Source: SIG350 sp964520895 (GTDB lineage: Bacteria > Bacillota > Clostridia > TANB77 > SIG350). From it: a stretch of DNA of 6,572 bases. The translations under genes were made by a program, and so were the position numbers. Numbering within the stretch: position 1 is the first letter of the stretch; every line of letters begins with the position of its first letter. The stretch spans positions 1-6,572 of the forward strand of contig CAZFOR010000058.1 of assembly GCA_964520895.1 (NCBI GenBank). The letters run 5' to 3'. Below the pieces are notes generated by a model. That model was not told the origin of the DNA. It was given only the letters and a program-made list of their open reading frames with translations, and ran no database searches. Shown here piece by piece: positions 5,101 through 6,572 of the stretch.

Positions 5101-6459
5101 ATGACAATTAATCCATATATTTTTAGAGGTTATGATATACGAGGTGTATATAATGATGACCTAACAGAAGAAGTAGCAACACTTGTAGGAAAGGGGTATG
5201 GAACTTTTATACAAAAGAATGGAGAAAATACAGTAGTAGTTGGAATGGATAATAGAGAGTCATCACCAATGTTAAAAGAAGCACTAATTAATGGTATTAT
5301 TTCAACAGGTGCAAATGTATTAGATATAGGACTTGTTACTACTCCAATATATTATTTTTCTAGAGTATTATATAATATTAAACCTGGTATTATGGTTACA
5401 GCAAGTCATAATCCAGCAAAATATAATGGATTTAAATTGAGTTCTTATGATGATGAGAGAATGTTTGGAGAACAATTACAATGGTTTAGACAACAAATTG
5501 ATAAAGGTACATTTTTAAAGGGAAATGGTAAAATAACACATGCCTCACCAATAGAAGAATATGTTAATATGATTATTAATAATTGTAAATTAGGTGATAG
5601 AAAATTAAAAGTAGTTATTGATTGTGGTAATGCGAGTGGCGGAATAGTTGCACAAAGGATATTTGAAGGAATTGGTTGTGAAGTAGTACCACTATATTGT
5701 GATTTAGATCCAACTTTTCCAAATCATCATCCAGACCCAGCAGTAATTGATAATATGAAGGATTTAATTTTAAAAGTTAGAGAAGTAAAAGCAGATATAG
5801 GAATTGCATTTGACGGTGATGCAGATAGGGTTGGTGTGGTAGATGATACAGGACATGTAATGCTTGGAGATGAATGTCAAATGGTTTTATTAAAAGAAAT
5901 ATTACCTAAATATCCAGGTGTTAAAGTACCTGTGGAAGTTAAATGTACAAAAGCATTATATGAGTTAATTGAAACATTAGGTGGAGTACCTTTTTATCAT
6001 AGAACAGGAAATGCATGTTTATATAAAACAATAAGGGATATGAATTTACCTTTTGTTGGTGAAATGTCAGGACATATATTTATTGCTGATGAGTATTATG
6101 GATTTGATGATGGAATATATGCAGGATGTAGAATAGTCAGATATTTATCTAACACAGATAAAAAATGTTCTCAAATTTTAGATGATGTAAATAAGTATTA
6201 TGCTACACCTGAGACTATGATACCAACAACAGATGAATATAAATTTGAGCAAGTAGATAAAATAAAAGAGTATTTTAAAAAAACAAAAAATGAAATAATA
6301 GATGTTGATGGAGTTAGAGTAATTTTTAAAGATGGTTGGGGATTAATTAGAGCATCTAATACATCACCGAACTTAACTATGAGATGTGAATCTAGAACGC
6401 CAGAAGGATTAGAGAAAATAAAAGCCGAATTCGAAATAGCATTAAAACAAATAAAATAA
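5101..6459 (+). CDS. Phosphomannomutase/phosphoglucomutase (alpha-D-phosphohexomutase family)
   Basis: The 452-residue enzyme interconverts hexose 1- and 6-phosphates (glucose and/or mannose) through a phosphoserine, supplying precursors for nucleotide sugars and cell-surface glycans. All four domain signatures are present: N-terminal FRGYDIRGVY (8-17), the active-site serine loop TASHNPAKYNG (S102), the metal-binding loop DGDADR (D238, D240, D242), the sugar-binding loop GEMSGH (320-325) and the C-terminal phosphate-binding RASNTSP (417-423). Length is normal for the PMM/PGM group (about 450-460 aa). The GEMSGH loop with FIADEYYGFDDG is typical of dual-specificity PMM/PGM rather than GlmM. 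The ATG at 5101 has AGGAGGT (5087-5093) at 7 nt. It follows the E2-like gene by 41 nt with no terminator between, so both are probably cotranscribed, and it ends at a strong terminator. Whether it should be called pgcA or manB cannot be decided from sequence. Confidence 0.95.
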   Translation: MTINPYIFRGYDIRGVYNDDLTEEVATLVGKGYGTFIQKNGENTVVVGMDNRESSPMLKEALINGIISTGANVLDIGLVTTPIYYFSRVLYNIKPGIMVTASHNPAKYNGFKLSSYDDERMFGEQLQWFRQQIDKGTFLKGNGKITHASPIEEYVNMIINNCKLGDRKLKVVIDCGNASGGIVAQRIFEGIGCEVVPLYCDLDPTFPNHHPDPAVIDNMKDLILKVREVKADIGIAFDGDADRVGVVDDTGHVMLGDECQMVLLKEILPKYPGVKVPVEVKCTKALYELIETLGGVPFYHRTGNACLYKTIRDMNLPFVGEMSGHIFIADEYYGFDDGIYAGCRIVRYLSNTDKKCSQILDDVNKYYATPETMIPTTDEYKFEQVDKIKEYFKKTKNEIIDVDGVRVIFKDGWGLIRASNTSPNLTMRCESRTPEGLEKIKAEFEIALKQIK

Positions 6460-6466
6460 TTTAAGT

Positions 6467-6507
6467 AAAGAATTTTCTATATAATAAATAGAAAGTTCTT
6501 TTTATAT
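6467..6507 (+). terminator. Rho-independent terminator after the phosphohexomutase gene
   Basis: A 14-bp stem forms between 6467-6480 and 6488-6501 (AAGAATTTTCTAT with ATAGAAAGTTCTT plus one flanking A-T pair; one T-G wobble), with a 7-nt loop ATAATAA and a T-rich tail TTTTATAT. It starts 7 nt after the stop codon. Confidence 0.9.
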
Positions 6508-6532
6508 ATCTGTTTTAAATTATAAAAAAATA

Positions 6533-6561
6533 TTGACAAAAAAAGACAAATATAATAATAT
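6533..6561 (+). promoter_or_regulatory. Candidate promoter for a gene beyond the right edge
   Basis: A perfect TTGACA (6533-6538) is followed after 17 nt by TAATAT (6556-6561; 4/6). A perfect TATAAT at 6551 sits only 12 nt away and is too close to pair with this -35. It follows the terminator at 6467-6507, as expected for a new plus-strand unit, but no coding start is in view. Confidence 0.5.
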
Positions 6562-6572
6562 AAAGACATAAA

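Noticed and set aside
6551..6556. Perfect TATAAT as the -10 box of the right-edge promoter.
   Set aside because: Only 12 nt from the TTGACA, too short for sigma-A; TAATAT at 17 nt spacing was preferred.
1..6572. CRISPR array, tRNA/rRNA gene, IS ends or a defence system.
   Set aside because: No regularly spaced long repeats, no tRNA-like cloverleaf, and no terminal inverted repeats were seen; the only mobile-type trace is the Rpn-type tail at the left edge.

Overview
This AT-rich window (A/T-biased third codon positions, AT-rich spacers) looks like the chromosome of a low-GC endospore-forming member of the Clostridia (Bacillota). The evidence is a recognisable SpoIIR, strong AGGAGG-type ribosome binding sites, sigma-A-type promoters, a MurZ-type MurA and a neighbouring WalJ-RlmH pair. 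The species cannot be named from the sequence. Gene content is mostly chromosomal core. The only trace of a mobile or accessory element is the tail of an Rpn/PD-(D/E)XK-type protein at the left edge.

Layout. Bases 1-212 (+) hold the C-terminal end of an Rpn-family (transposase/nuclease-like) protein with five 4-residue repeats. A hairpin at 213-244 separates it from a converging minus-strand cluster read right to left: spoIIR (3505-2903), murA (2813-1551), walJ/yycJ (1531-737) and rlmH (735-256). The last three are packed tightly (19 nt, then 1 nt apart) behind a candidate promoter just upstream of murA. rlmH starts at a GTG placed one base after the walJ stop, so translational coupling is likely. 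A 138-bp divergent region (3506-3643) carries a near-consensus promoter for an unrecognised 146-aa protein (3644-4084, +). It also carries a perfect 8-bp inverted repeat over the -10 box, repeated TTACCAAAT boxes and a sigma-F-like promoter facing spoIIR. A strong terminator (4091-4136) closes the 146-aa gene. A two-gene plus-strand unit follows: a stand-alone acyltransferase-like protein of the 2-oxoacid dehydrogenase E2/CAT fold (4223-5059) and a phosphomannomutase/phosphoglucomutase (5101-6459), ending in a strong terminator at 6467-6507. A candidate promoter at 6533-6561 probably serves a gene beyond the right edge.

Function. The minus-strand cluster combines a forespore-to-mother-cell sporulation signal (SpoIIR), the first committed step of peptidoglycan synthesis (MurA), a metallo-beta-lactamase-fold nuclease-like protein (WalJ) and a 23S rRNA methyltransferase (RlmH). 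The plus-strand pair joins hexose-phosphate interconversion with an acyltransferase-like protein of unknown substrate. No clearly new multi-gene system is visible. The points most worth a second look are the E2-like protein with Glu in place of the catalytic His (DERICDG for DHRxxDG), the unrecognised gene divergent from spoIIR, and the symmetric operator-like site between them.
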